Below are positions 1 through 7,221 of a stretch of 52,307 nt of DNA, one piece after another. Position 1 is the stretch's first letter; every line of letters starts with the position of its first letter. The notes below the pieces were generated by a model. That model did not search any database. It was given only the letters and a program-made list of their open reading frames with translations, and had not been told where the DNA came from. A program made the position numbers and the translations under genes. This DNA is from Bacteroidales bacterium (lineage in GTDB: Bacteria; Bacteroidota; Bacteroidia; Bacteroidales; UBA932), in the NCBI GenBank assembly GCA_017631875.1, contig JAGBSL010000012.1, positions 1-52,307 on the forward strand, in the 5' to 3' direction.

Positions 1-339
1 TTCGACTTCAGAAAGCTCGACAAGACAGAACGGATGATCACCAGCATCCAGACCACCATCATCAAGAAGTAGCTGGACTGGATCGGCACGCCGGACATGA
101 GCAAGGTGATCGGCCTGCTTGGTGAAAGGAGCGACCTGTTCATCTCCATGATTGAAAACGGAGACTTCCCTATCGAGTTCATAAGCAAATGCGCCAAGGC
201 CCGATTCAAGATCGGACGCTGCGGTTTTCCCGGCCATGCATACGACATGGTCATTTCAGGCAGCCAGACCGCTGACCTGCGCTCTGACTCATGCCGCATA
301 TTCGACGGCATCGTAGAATACCTCAACAAGATCGGATAA
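1..339 (+). pseudogene. DUF6913-like gene, 3' part, interrupted by in-frame TAG
   Basis: The reading frame is open from the left edge to a TAA at 337-339 except for one TAG at 70-72. Both sides of the TAG are in the same frame and have the same G/C-rich third codon positions, so they look like one ancestral gene. The part after the TAG (LDWIGTP..., KARFKIGRCG, YDMVISG, and the C-terminal VEYLNKIG) matches my memory of the small Bacteroidales family DUF6913, where a 'dLnWfG.P' segment precedes a SKAkFkvG core and a YLN.I end. Its function is unknown. An ATG at 97 could restart an 80-residue fragment but has no visible ribosome binding site. The stop overlaps the next start as TAATG, so the two genes are translationally coupled. 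It could be a true nonsense mutation, a sequence error, or a suppressed amber codon. The 5' part lies outside the window. Confidence 0.6.
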
Positions 340-1319
340 TGAAGAATTTTCTCAAATACCTTACAGTCGGCGTCAAAGGCGCGTGCATGGGCGCGGCCGA
401 CGTGATCCCAGGCGTATCGGGAGGCACAATCGCCTTCATCATGGGCATATATGACGAGTTCGTCGGATCAATCGCACGCATCGATGCGACTGCAGTCAAG
501 ATGCTTTTCAGCGGACGCATCCGCGACTTCTGGAAGCACATCAACGGCACGTTCCTCGTGTCACTGGTCCTCGGCATTGGCGTCAGCGTCGTGGCTCTCG
601 CCGGCCTCATGCAGACTCTGCTGACAAATTACCCGATCCAGACATGGGCATTCTTCTTCGGTCTCATCGTCGCTTCATCCATCTTCATCCTTCGTGGTAT
701 TTCGGGATGGAAGGCAGGTGATTTCGGCTTCCTTGCGCTGGGTCTCGTGCTCGGAGTTGTCGTATGCACCCTCTCCCCTACCCAGACCCCTGACGCGCTG
801 TGGTTCATCTTCCTCAGCGGCGCCCTCGCTATCTGCGCGATGATCCTCCCGGGCATCTCAGGCAGTTTCATCCTGCTGATCCTCGGCAAGTATCAGTTCA
901 TCATGGGTTGCATATCAGACCTCGTTGCAGGAGTAGATTTCGGACGTAATCTATTGATTTTAGGCGTATTCATGGTCGGCGCAGTAGTCGGCATACTCGG
1001 ATTCTCAAAGTTCCTGCACTGGCTCCTCGCCCGCTGGCACCGCGCCACCCTCATCGTTTTGGCAGGCTTCATCATCGGCTCACTCGTGAAGGTATGGCCA
1101 TGGAGCAATCCTTCAGCCATTTTGACATCCCAGTTCCCTGAACTCGCACCGATCGCAGAAAGCATGCATGGCGATCTGCCTGCAGAGATCGTGAGCCAGT
1201 ACATGGCCTCGGCTGACCTGCACATCGGAGGAGCAATCGTATTCGCCCTTGTCGGATTCTTCCTTGTAACCGGCATCGAGATAGCAGGCAAACTGATATC
1301 ATCAAAGAAAAAGGCATAG
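339..1319 (+). CDS. DUF368 membrane protein, PopT-like undecaprenyl-phosphate translocase
   Basis: This is a polytopic inner membrane protein of 326 residues. The start at 339 is chosen because it overlaps the preceding stop (TAATG) and gives MKNFLKYLTVGVKG; a longer frame from 291 only reads through the upstream gene. Family hallmarks are the two related re-entrant-like motifs GAADVIPGVSGGT near residues 18-30 and CAMILPGISGSF near 168, each followed by hydrophobic helices. DUF368 proteins are reported to return undecaprenyl phosphate, the lipid carrier for peptidoglycan and O-antigen, across the cytoplasmic membrane (PopT, in Vibrio cholerae). The family call is firm; the substrate is inferred from that work. 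Nothing in the window pairs with it functionally. Confidence 0.88.
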   Translation: MKNFLKYLTVGVKGACMGAADVIPGVSGGTIAFIMGIYDEFVGSIARIDATAVKMLFSGRIRDFWKHINGTFLVSLVLGIGVSVVALAGLMQTLLTNYPIQTWAFFFGLIVASSIFILRGISGWKAGDFGFLALGLVLGVVVCTLSPTQTPDALWFIFLSGALAICAMILPGISGSFILLILGKYQFIMGCISDLVAGVDFGRNLLILGVFMVGAVVGILGFSKFLHWLLARWHRATLIVLAGFIIGSLVKVWPWSNPSAILTSQFPELAPIAESMHGDLPAEIVSQYMASADLHIGGAIVFALVGFFLVTGIEIAGKLISSKKKA

Positions 1320-1361
1320 ACGTTGAAATGGTAACTGTCGACGAATTTAACAGACAGTACC

Positions 1362-1826
1362 ATGAAACGAATCAGAAACAAACCTGCAGCTGTGGCCCTT
1401 GGGGTCATGGCTGTTTTTGGTATGAACTCGTGTATCTACGAGAGCGACCTCAATGACAGATTCTTCCGCACGCTCTGGGAGTGCACCGAAGTCCCCCTCG
1501 GGCCCTTCCAGGCAGATGAACTGGAACTTGAGTTCATGTGCGGCGGAACGGTCCGTCTGCAGAGCGACGCCCTCCCCTCCCCAATCTACGGCACATATGA
1601 AACCGACGGGGAAAACGCCTTCTTCCAGAACCTCACGATAGAGATCGAAGGATACACGGTCACGTTCATCGACGCCAGCGTTTCATGGAGAGGTGAGGGG
1701 TCAGGGGCCAAGGCAGCTTCCGGGTCAGCTTCTGGCTACGGCGACACCCTCTTCCTGCGATGGCGGATTGAGAACTCCGTATACCCCTTCACCACACCGA
1801 TGCACCGTCTTACAAGTTATAATTAA
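1362..1826 (+). CDS. Putative lipoprotein of unknown function
   Basis: This 154-residue protein starts MKRIRNKPAA, has a hydrophobic stretch to about residue 22, and has a lipobox-like GMNSC with the cysteine at residue 24. It is therefore probably exported and lipid-anchored. The mature part is acidic and beta-rich (alternating hydrophobic residues, EIEGYTVTF, TLFLRWRIE), resembling the small DUF4847-type lipoproteins of Bacteroidales, but I do not recognise a family with confidence. It lies 42 nt after the DUF368 gene in the same direction and may share its transcript. A tRNA promoter begins right after its stop codon. Confidence 0.65.
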   Translation: MKRIRNKPAAVALGVMAVFGMNSCIYESDLNDRFFRTLWECTEVPLGPFQADELELEFMCGGTVRLQSDALPSPIYGTYETDGENAFFQNLTIEIEGYTVTFIDASVSWRGEGSGAKAASGSASGYGDTLFLRWRIENSVYPFTTPMHRLTSYN

Positions 1827-1835
1827 CAAAAGTCC

Positions 1836-1865
1836 TTGCAAATCCGAAAATTATAACTATCTTTG
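1836..1865 (+). promoter_or_regulatory. Bacteroidota-type promoter for tRNA-Arg
   Basis: A TTG at 1836-1838 lies exactly 19 nt before TATCTTTG at 1858-1865. This matches the Bacteroidota consensus of a -33 TTTG/TTG and a -7 TAnnTTTG. It would start transcription near 1872, about 43 nt before the tRNA. Confidence 0.8.
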
Positions 1866-1914
1866 CACCCACTTTCGGAATCAGCCATGTTGAAACGAAA
1901 GAAAATATGGGTCT

Positions 1915-1988
1915 GGTCCGGTAGCTCAGCTGGATAGAGCAACAGCCTTCTAAGCTGTGGGTCGTGGGTTCGAATCCCGCCCGGATCA
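1915..1988 (+). tRNA. tRNA-Arg (anticodon TCT)
   Basis: The cloverleaf folds fully. The 7-bp acceptor stem GGTCCGG pairs with CCGGATC (one G-U). The D arm reads GCTC...GAGC. The anticodon stem ACAGC/GCTGT encloses CTTCTAA with anticodon TCT at 1949-1951. The T arm is GTGGG-TTCGAAT-CCCGC, and the discriminator base is A at 1988. It decodes AGA. The CCA end is not encoded. It has its own promoter upstream and a strong terminator directly downstream, so it is a single-gene transcription unit. Confidence 0.97.
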
Positions 1989-1993
1989 CGAAC

Positions 1994-2030
1994 ATCGCCA
2001 TTCTAGTCGTCTAGAATGGCGATTTTGTTT
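1994..2030 (+). terminator. Rho-independent terminator of tRNA-Arg
   Basis: A perfect 13-bp stem, ATCGCCATTCTAG at 1994-2006 with CTAGAATGGCGAT at 2011-2023, has the loop TCGT. It is followed by a T-rich tract and starts 5 nt after the tRNA. Confidence 0.93.
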
Positions 2031-2063
2031 TATCTTTTCCCACATTTGTCCCACATCTCCCGA

Positions 2064-2325
2064 TATAATTGACAAAACTGGTTGGCAAAACCCTTGCAAT
2101 CTATTAATCCCTCCTCGTAATACCATCGTTCAAGGAAATCGCTGTTTTGGTGAACGATGGTAGCAAATTGGGGGATTTTAGAGCTGATTTTGATACCATC
2201 GTTACAAAAACATATACTTTCATGTAACGATGGGAGGAATTCTAAGGAATAGCAAAAGTGGTTGGTGCGGACACTTTCCCACCAACCACTTTTGTCATAA
2301 TTACCAACCAAAAATGTCAATTATA
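2064..2325. repeat. Nested-palindrome intergenic element with imperfect terminal inverted repeats
   Basis: This fills most of the 420-nt gene-free stretch between tRNA-Arg and the kinase gene. Imperfect terminal inverted repeats (about 20 of 25 positions) lie at 2064-2088 and 2301-2325, sharing TATAATTGACA and TGGTTGG. Inside are three hairpins. The first is a 12-bp stem at 2121-2132/2151-2162. The second is an 11-bp stem at 2196-2206/2223-2233, and both use the core CCATCGTT. The third is a perfect 15-bp stem at 2253-2267/2280-2294 that reuses TGGTTGG. A short open frame exists but looks like chance. It may be a MITE-like element or a structured RNA; I know no name for it. Confidence 0.6.
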
Positions 2326-2382
2326 CCCATCTCCCCAAAGAAGGTTTTTCCCGTACAATTAATCCGACCTGATCGGAAAACC

Positions 2383-2424
2383 AGATAAATGACCGCCGCT
2401 CAACATGCTTTTACATTCTTTTGC
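2383..2424 (+). repeat. Direct repeat copy A (partner at 6487-6567)
   Basis: AGATAAATGACCG followed by CCGCTCAA and, after a diverged stretch, ATTCTTTTGC. The same three blocks occur in the same order and orientation at 6487-6567, where an extra hairpin sits between the first two blocks. The right end of this copy covers the last codons of the histidine kinase gene. Confidence 0.55.
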
Positions 2425-3853
2425 TCAATGTGAAATCAAATCTCAAACCTCCCGAAAGTCTGTTCTCTACGGTAATGGCACCTCCGTGGAACTGGACTGC
2501 ATGCTTGACAATTGAAAGGCCAAGGCCGGTGCCACCCTTCTGGCGAGAACGTCCTTTATCTACGCGATAAAATCGTTCGAACAATCTTGATAGCTGTTCT
2601 TCATTAACGCCACATCCGTCATCTTCGAACAGGATCCGACAATAGTCATCGTTGTTCTCCGCCAGTGCTATGTATATGTTTCTGCCGCCGGAATAGGCCA
2701 GAGCATTTTCGGTAAGATTTCTGAAGATTGAACCGATCAAGGAAAGGTTGCCGTCAATCACTACAGTCTCATTGAAATCTACATGCAAGGTAAACCTCTC
2801 ATCTTCCGACATTATTTCCAGCTCATCTCCGATCTCCTCGATGATAGCGTTGATGCTTACCGGTTCCCTGCTGATGAGCTGGCTTCCATCTTCCATACGG
2901 GTGATCAGGGAGACGTCGCCCAGCAGTCTGCGCAGCCTCTCATTATGTGTGTAGCACCTTTCAATCAGCTCCTGACGCTTCTCCTCGCTAAGATTTATTC
3001 CTGACAGGAGAGTCTCCAGACAAACCTGTATCGATGCGACAGGAGTCTTAAGCTCGTGATTGATATTGTTTGTCAGCTGTCTTTTGATTCTGATCTTTTC
3101 CTGTTCCTGACGTAGCGCCGCTTCATGTGCTATGTCCCTGTCCTTTATCGTCTGCTGCCATTGGCCGTACAGCCTGACAATATGGTTGGAAATCGATCCG
3201 AGCTCGTCATTGCTGAACTGCTCATCCTCATCAAACGACTCACCCTTTTCCGCTTTGGCGGCAAATCTGTTCAGACGCTCGATATTCCGGCCCAGTCGCC
3301 TTGTAACGAAATAGCCTAGAACATTCATGGCAACACTGATGGCCAGCAGCATTCCGAGGAAGCTCCAGTCCGTTCTTAAAAGTTCGCGCAATGAAGCCGT
3401 ATACGGCATTGCAGTGCGCACGATAACCTGGTCGCCCTTAGTAGCCGAATAGAAATATTCCCTTCCGTCGCTTGCGGAATGTCTCCCTATCCTATATCCG
3501 GTCCCATCCTTGAGCGCCTGTGCAACTTCCGGGCGCTGACTATGGTTGTCAAGGGTGCTGACAGGCAATATGTTGTCATAAACCACCTCGCCAGAGAGAT
3601 CGATTACGGATATTCGCAACTCGTCAAAAGGCATGTCATGAGTATCAAAATAGTCATTGAGCGACAGACCATTTTCGACCGTACCGATCAACTGCCTGTT
3701 ATATATCTGTAGCTGCGCGTTCAACACTTCTGACTTATACTGTTTTTCACGATAGTATTGAAATCCTACAAAGCTCAGCACTATAGTACAGGTGAAACCA
3801 AGCAACATCAGAAAGAGTCGCTTATGGTATGTGAGTTTAATAGCTGAAACCAT
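2411..3853 (-). CDS. Membrane sensor histidine kinase (PhoR/RprX-like)
   Basis: This 480-residue sensor kinase has a transmembrane helix at about residues 13-32, a periplasmic sensor region to about 163, and a second helix at about 165-185. A HAMP-like linker follows, then a HisKA domain with phosphoacceptor His266 in NNINHELKTP. The HATPase region has an N box (FRNLTENALAYS), G1 (EDDGCGV), F box (FERFYRVDKG) and G2 (GGTGLGLSIVK). All catalytic motifs are intact. The start codon lies inside the last codons of the response regulator gene, a 17-nt overlap, so the pair is translationally coupled. The divergent neighbour is a Na/Pi symporter with a PhoU-like tail, so a phosphate-sensing role like PhoR is plausible but inferred. 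An RprX-type envelope sensor is the alternative. Confidence 0.9.
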   Translation of the reverse strand: MVSAIKLTYHKRLFLMLLGFTCTIVLSFVGFQYYREKQYKSEVLNAQLQIYNRQLIGTVENGLSLNDYFDTHDMPFDELRISVIDLSGEVVYDNILPVSTLDNHSQRPEVAQALKDGTGYRIGRHSASDGREYFYSATKGDQVIVRTAMPYTASLRELLRTDWSFLGMLLAISVAMNVLGYFVTRRLGRNIERLNRFAAKAEKGESFDEDEQFSNDELGSISNHIVRLYGQWQQTIKDRDIAHEAALRQEQEKIRIKRQLTNNINHELKTPVASIQVCLETLLSGINLSEEKRQELIERCYTHNERLRRLLGDVSLITRMEDGSQLISREPVSINAIIEEIGDELEIMSEDERFTLHVDFNETVVIDGNLSLIGSIFRNLTENALAYSGGRNIYIALAENNDDYCRILFEDDGCGVNEEQLSRLFERFYRVDKGRSRQKGGTGLGLSIVKHAVQFHGGAITVENRLSGGLRFDFTLSKRM

Positions 3854-4544
3854 AGCCGAATCCTGAACGTGTAACTATATAAGATCCATATTTTCCGATC
3901 TTGGTGCGAAGACGTGTGATGTTGACATCGATGGTACGGTCAAGCACCACAACCTCGTTGCTCCACACCCTGGCAAGTATCTGTTCGCGGCTGCATATCT
4001 TTCCCCGGTGAGATATGAGATATGCAAGCAGTTCAAACTCCTTCTTGGTCAGCTTTATTTCAACACCATCAACCAGGCATCTCTTGAATTCAAGATCAAG
4101 CTGCAGGCCCTCTATCTGCAGGATCTCCGGCTTTTCGGCGGATGCGTTCACAGGTTTGTTTCCAGATGTCCTGCGAAGGACACTCTTTACTCTGGCTATG
4201 ACATTGCGGACAGTATACGGTTTCATGATGTAGTCATCCGCACCGAGATTCAGGCCCATGATCATGTCGTCTTCCGTATCCTTTGCCGTACAGAAGATGA
4301 TAGGGATATGGGATGTCTTTATATCAGCCTTCAGCATCTTGGCCATCTTGATTCCGCTTATCTCACCCATCATGATGTCCAGCAGTATCAATGAATATTC
4401 CCTCAGATCAAGGGTCAGCGCCTGCTCTGCGCTGAATGCTATATCCACGTCATATCCTTCGTTTTCAAGATTGAGCTTCAGGACTTCGCAAAGAGTCTCC
4501 TCATCATCAACGATCAATATTTTCTCAGTTGCCATAATGTTCAT
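3837..4544 (-). CDS. OmpR/PhoB-family response regulator
   Basis: A cytoplasmic 235-residue DNA-binding regulator. The receiver domain (1-125) has the acidic pair Asp13/Asp14, phosphoacceptor Asp56 in LILLDIMMG, and the conserved Lys in MKPY. It is followed by an OmpR-type winged helix (about 140-235) with LTKKEFELLAYL, the recognition-helix region VLDRTIDVNITRLRTKIG, and a C-terminal wing GFGYGFSY. It overlaps the kinase gene downstream by 17 nt. The start may be residue 1 (4544) or Met4 (4535), since both lack a clear ribosome binding site. A -7-like TATTTTTG lies just upstream. It is probably the partner of the adjacent kinase. The link to phosphate comes only from the neighbouring transporter. 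Confidence 0.93.
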   Translation of the reverse strand: MNIMATEKILIVDDEETLCEVLKLNLENEGYDVDIAFSAEQALTLDLREYSLILLDIMMGEISGIKMAKMLKADIKTSHIPIIFCTAKDTEDDMIMGLNLGADDYIMKPYTVRNVIARVKSVLRRTSGNKPVNASAEKPEILQIEGLQLDLEFKRCLVDGVEIKLTKKEFELLAYLISHRGKICSREQILARVWSNEVVVLDRTIDVNITRLRTKIGKYGSYIVTRSGFGYGFSY

Positions 4545-4557
4545 ATGAGTTCGGATA

Positions 4558-4565
4558 CAAAAATA
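4558..4565 (-). promoter_or_regulatory. Candidate -7 box for the two-component operon
   Basis: TATTTTTG on the minus strand matches TAnnTTTG and lies 14 nt before the response regulator start. No good -33 element is seen at the expected spacing. Confidence 0.4.
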
Positions 4566-4644
4566 TGCAAAAATCTGACTTGAAGACCATCAGAAATCTC
4601 AATCTCAGGTGATTTCATTGAAGCATAACGGATTTGTAACAATT

Positions 4645-6456
4645 ATGAAACATTTATGGGATTTCTTTGCGGAAAATTTAGTTTGGAATATGAATATAAT
4701 GCAAGTCTTTACATTGTTAGGAGCATTGGGAATGTTCCTTTACGGAATGAACCTGATGAGCTCAGGACTTCAGAAGGCGGCAGGCGACAAGCTTCGCGGA
4801 CTGCTTTCTTCAATGACGTCAAACCCGTTCAAGGGAGTGCTGACGGGATTGGGAGTGACTACGGTGATCCAGTCATCTTCTGCAACTACCGTAATGGTGG
4901 TCAGCTTCGTAAATGCAGGCCTTCTGACACTGACTCAGGCTATCGGAGTGATAATGGGCGCTAACATCGGAACCACAGTAACAGCCTGGATGGTATCGTG
5001 GCTGGGCTTCAAGGCTGACATCTCCGTTCTTGCCGTACCGATGATGCTGCTTGGTTTCCTGTTCTCCAATTCGAAGAAGGACAACAGAAAGAACATCGGC
5101 GAGCTGATCGTCGGCTTCAGCCTGCTGTTCCTCGGTCTGTCATTCATGAAGAACTCCGTCCCAGACCTCAGGCAGACACCGGAAGTCCTTGAGTTCGTAA
5201 GTGCATGGTCAGCGCACGGCTTCGGATCTGTATTGATATTCCTGGTTTTCGGCACAGTGCTCACCCTTATACTCCAGTCTTCATCAGCAACAATGGCAAT
5301 CACGCTCATAATGCTCAGCATGGGATGGATACCGTTCCCGATGGCATGCGCTATGGTTCTGGGTGAAAATATAGGTACTACAATCACTGCCAACATCGCC
5401 GCTTCGGTCGGCAATACACAGGCTAAGCGAGCAGCGATGTCGCACACGATCTTCAATGTCTTTGGCGTAGCATGGGCCTTGATTCTCTTCAAGCCATTCC
5501 TGGGCCTTGTCGGCTTTATCATCGAGCATCTTTTCGGTCTTCCGAACCCGAATGCAGACACCTTTGCGGTTATTGATTCGGCTTCAAGCGAGGGCGCGGC
5601 GGCGCTGTATGGACTATCGATGCTTCACACATTGTTCAACCTGATCAACACTCTTATCATGGTCTGGTTCACGAAGTTCATTGCGAAGGCCGTGACATGG
5701 ATCATTCCGGCGCCAAAGAATCAGGAGAAGGAGGTATTCAGGCTCAAGTACATTTCTGCAGGTCCGCTTGCAACTCCAGAGCTGTCAGTCGAGCAGGCAT
5801 TCTGCGAGATCATCCACTTTGCACAGATCTCAAAGAACGGTGCAGCATATGCAAAGGAGGCTATAAATGCCGCAGAGACTGATAAGTTCGAGGAACTTAG
5901 AGAGAAACTCGTCAAGTATGAAGAGATTTCAGACCGTATCGAGTTCGAGATAGCCACATTCCTTAATGGCGTCACTTCCGATGAGGTCAGCGAAAGCACA
6001 TCGGTCAAGATCAAGTCAATGTACAGGATCATCGGTGAGATGGAGTCTCTCGGAGATTCGGGTGAGGCTATCAGCAGAATCCTCTCAAGGAAAAACATCC
6101 ACAACAAGGTGTTCGACGCCGAGTCTGTCAAGAATCTCAATATCATGGCAGATGCTGTAAACGAGGCTTATGACGCAATGATAGCGAACCTTACAGCAGC
6201 GTGGGAGGGCAGACTTGAGAATATAATCAATGCATACAATGCAGAGGATAAAATCAACAACCTCAGAGATATGTTCAGAGATGCGGTGATCGAAGGAGTT
6301 GACTCCGGAGATAAAAATTACCAGACCAGCGTATACTTCATGGATATCCTGAGCGAGTACGAGCGCATGGGTGACTTCATGATCAACATATCACAGAATC
6401 TCATAAAGGCGTATAACCTTCACTATAAATTTCCCACTTCGACTGAAATTGACTGA
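4645..6456 (+). CDS. Na/Pi cotransporter with C-terminal PhoU-like domain
   Basis: This inner membrane protein of 603 residues has the two Na/Pi-cotransporter repeats. The signature QSSSATT occurs at residues 76-82 and again as QSSSAT near 211, and each is followed by a G(A/E)NIGTT motif. The membrane part ends near residue 370. The remaining ~220 residues are cytoplasmic, helical and charged, as in PhoU domains. This is the usual layout of bacterial NptA/YjbB-like proteins, which move inorganic phosphate with sodium. I start at ATG 4645; an in-frame GTG at 4609 is less likely because the added residues are poorly hydrophobic and precede the first helix. It is divergent from a two-component system that may regulate it. 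No classical terminator follows, only the hairpin in repeat copy B. Confidence 0.9.
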   Translation: MKHLWDFFAENLVWNMNIMQVFTLLGALGMFLYGMNLMSSGLQKAAGDKLRGLLSSMTSNPFKGVLTGLGVTTVIQSSSATTVMVVSFVNAGLLTLTQAIGVIMGANIGTTVTAWMVSWLGFKADISVLAVPMMLLGFLFSNSKKDNRKNIGELIVGFSLLFLGLSFMKNSVPDLRQTPEVLEFVSAWSAHGFGSVLIFLVFGTVLTLILQSSSATMAITLIMLSMGWIPFPMACAMVLGENIGTTITANIAASVGNTQAKRAAMSHTIFNVFGVAWALILFKPFLGLVGFIIEHLFGLPNPNADTFAVIDSASSEGAAALYGLSMLHTLFNLINTLIMVWFTKFIAKAVTWIIPAPKNQEKEVFRLKYISAGPLATPELSVEQAFCEIIHFAQISKNGAAYAKEAINAAETDKFEELREKLVKYEEISDRIEFEIATFLNGVTSDEVSESTSVKIKSMYRIIGEMESLGDSGEAISRILSRKNIHNKVFDAESVKNLNIMADAVNEAYDAMIANLTAAWEGRLENIINAYNAEDKINNLRDMFRDAVIEGVDSGDKNYQTSVYFMDILSEYERMGDFMINISQNLIKAYNLHYKFPTSTEID

Positions 6457-6486
6457 CGAGGGATAAAACAGTCAAAACTCCTTATC

Positions 6487-6567
6487 AGATAAATGACCGG
6501 TGCGCCAAATATCCGTGAATATATGGCGCACCGCGATGCCGCTCAATACGCTCATATATTCTTTTGC
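6487..6567 (+). repeat. Direct repeat copy B with inserted hairpin
   Basis: AGATAAATGACCG at 6487-6499, then CCGCTCAA at 6539-6546 and ATTCTTTTGC at the end match copy A at 2383-2424. Between the first two blocks lies an extra ~39 nt holding the perfect 9-bp stem GGTGCGCCA/TGGCGCACC (6499-6507/6524-6532). No T-tract follows, so it is not a standard terminator. Confidence 0.55.
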
Positions 6568-6708
6568 AAACAAATTTTTCTTGTATTTCACATCTGAACA
6601 ATTTAAATTTACACATCAGACTAACACATATAAGGGAAACATTCGAACCTGCATATGGGAAGCACAAAATCACTGAATAATATCACCGGGTTTAACTAGA
6701 AAAAGAAG

Positions 6709-7221
6709 ATGAACGGCACTTATGATAACTATCATCGCAGGCTAAGGAAATTCAGGATAAGCATTCAGGTCCTGATGATTCTTTCCGTATGTGTTCTTAC
6801 CGCCTTGTCGATATTCAGAATATACATGCTAAACGGGTTTGAAACTCAATGGCCGTTCCAGAGAGCGACAAAGTGCCATGTTCACGAGGATAAAAACTTG
6901 CTTGGCATGCATGGCATTTCATACTCCTATGAGGTAGAGGGGAAATCCTTTGATGGATTCCAGCCTATAGCAAATAAGAATATACCGGGTCCTTCGACAT
7001 ATCAGATATATTATAACTCAAGGTACCCTCGGTTTAACTATGTTTCATCATATAACCTGGTTAAACTTTCCGGGATTAAAACATTGACTATTTCATTTGA
7101 TTGCCTGCTATTATATCTGTTCCTGCTTCCATACCTTCATCGCTTTATCCCCACCGCAACGGAAATAAGAGATAGAAGATGGAAGGAAAAATACGGAACA
7201 GAAAAAAAATACAATCAATAG
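6709..7221 (+). CDS. Small membrane protein, DUF3592-like
   Basis: A 170-residue protein with a transmembrane helix at about 17-40, an extracytoplasmic loop, a second hydrophobic stretch at about 125-142, and a basic cytoplasmic tail ending in EKYGTEKKYNQ. The loop has the pattern SYSYEVEGKSFDG ... YQIYYNSRYPRFN. This resembles the DUF3592 arrangement in which a 'Y.Y.v.G....G' strand precedes 'V.YnP.nP'. The function is unknown. The gene is more A/T-rich than its left neighbours. Its last 7 nt overlap, tail to tail, the end of the next gene on the other strand. Confidence 0.7.
   Translation: MNGTYDNYHRRLRKFRISIQVLMILSVCVLTALSIFRIYMLNGFETQWPFQRATKCHVHEDKNLLGMHGISYSYEVEGKSFDGFQPIANKNIPGPSTYQIYYNSRYPRFNYVSSYNLVKLSGIKTLTISFDCLLLYLFLLPYLHRFIPTATEIRDRRWKEKYGTEKKYNQ

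Noticed and set aside
70..72. TAG read as a sense codon (pyrrolysine or recoded amber)
   Set aside because: Other genes here end in TAG normally, for example the M13 peptidase and ferritin genes, so a genome-wide recoding is very unlikely.
893..1408. A 171-residue minus-strand frame opposite the DUF368 gene
   Set aside because: It is rich in Met, Pro, Arg and Thr, as expected from the complement of a membrane protein gene.
2030..2320. A 96-residue minus-strand frame in the tRNA-Arg/kinase gap
   Set aside because: It runs across the nested palindromes. Its residues simply reflect the repeats and no ribosome binding site is seen.
4609..4644. GTG start adding 12 residues to the Na/Pi symporter
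   Set aside because: The added residues are not conserved-looking, and ATG 4645 sits at a more natural distance from the first membrane segment. It cannot be excluded entirely.
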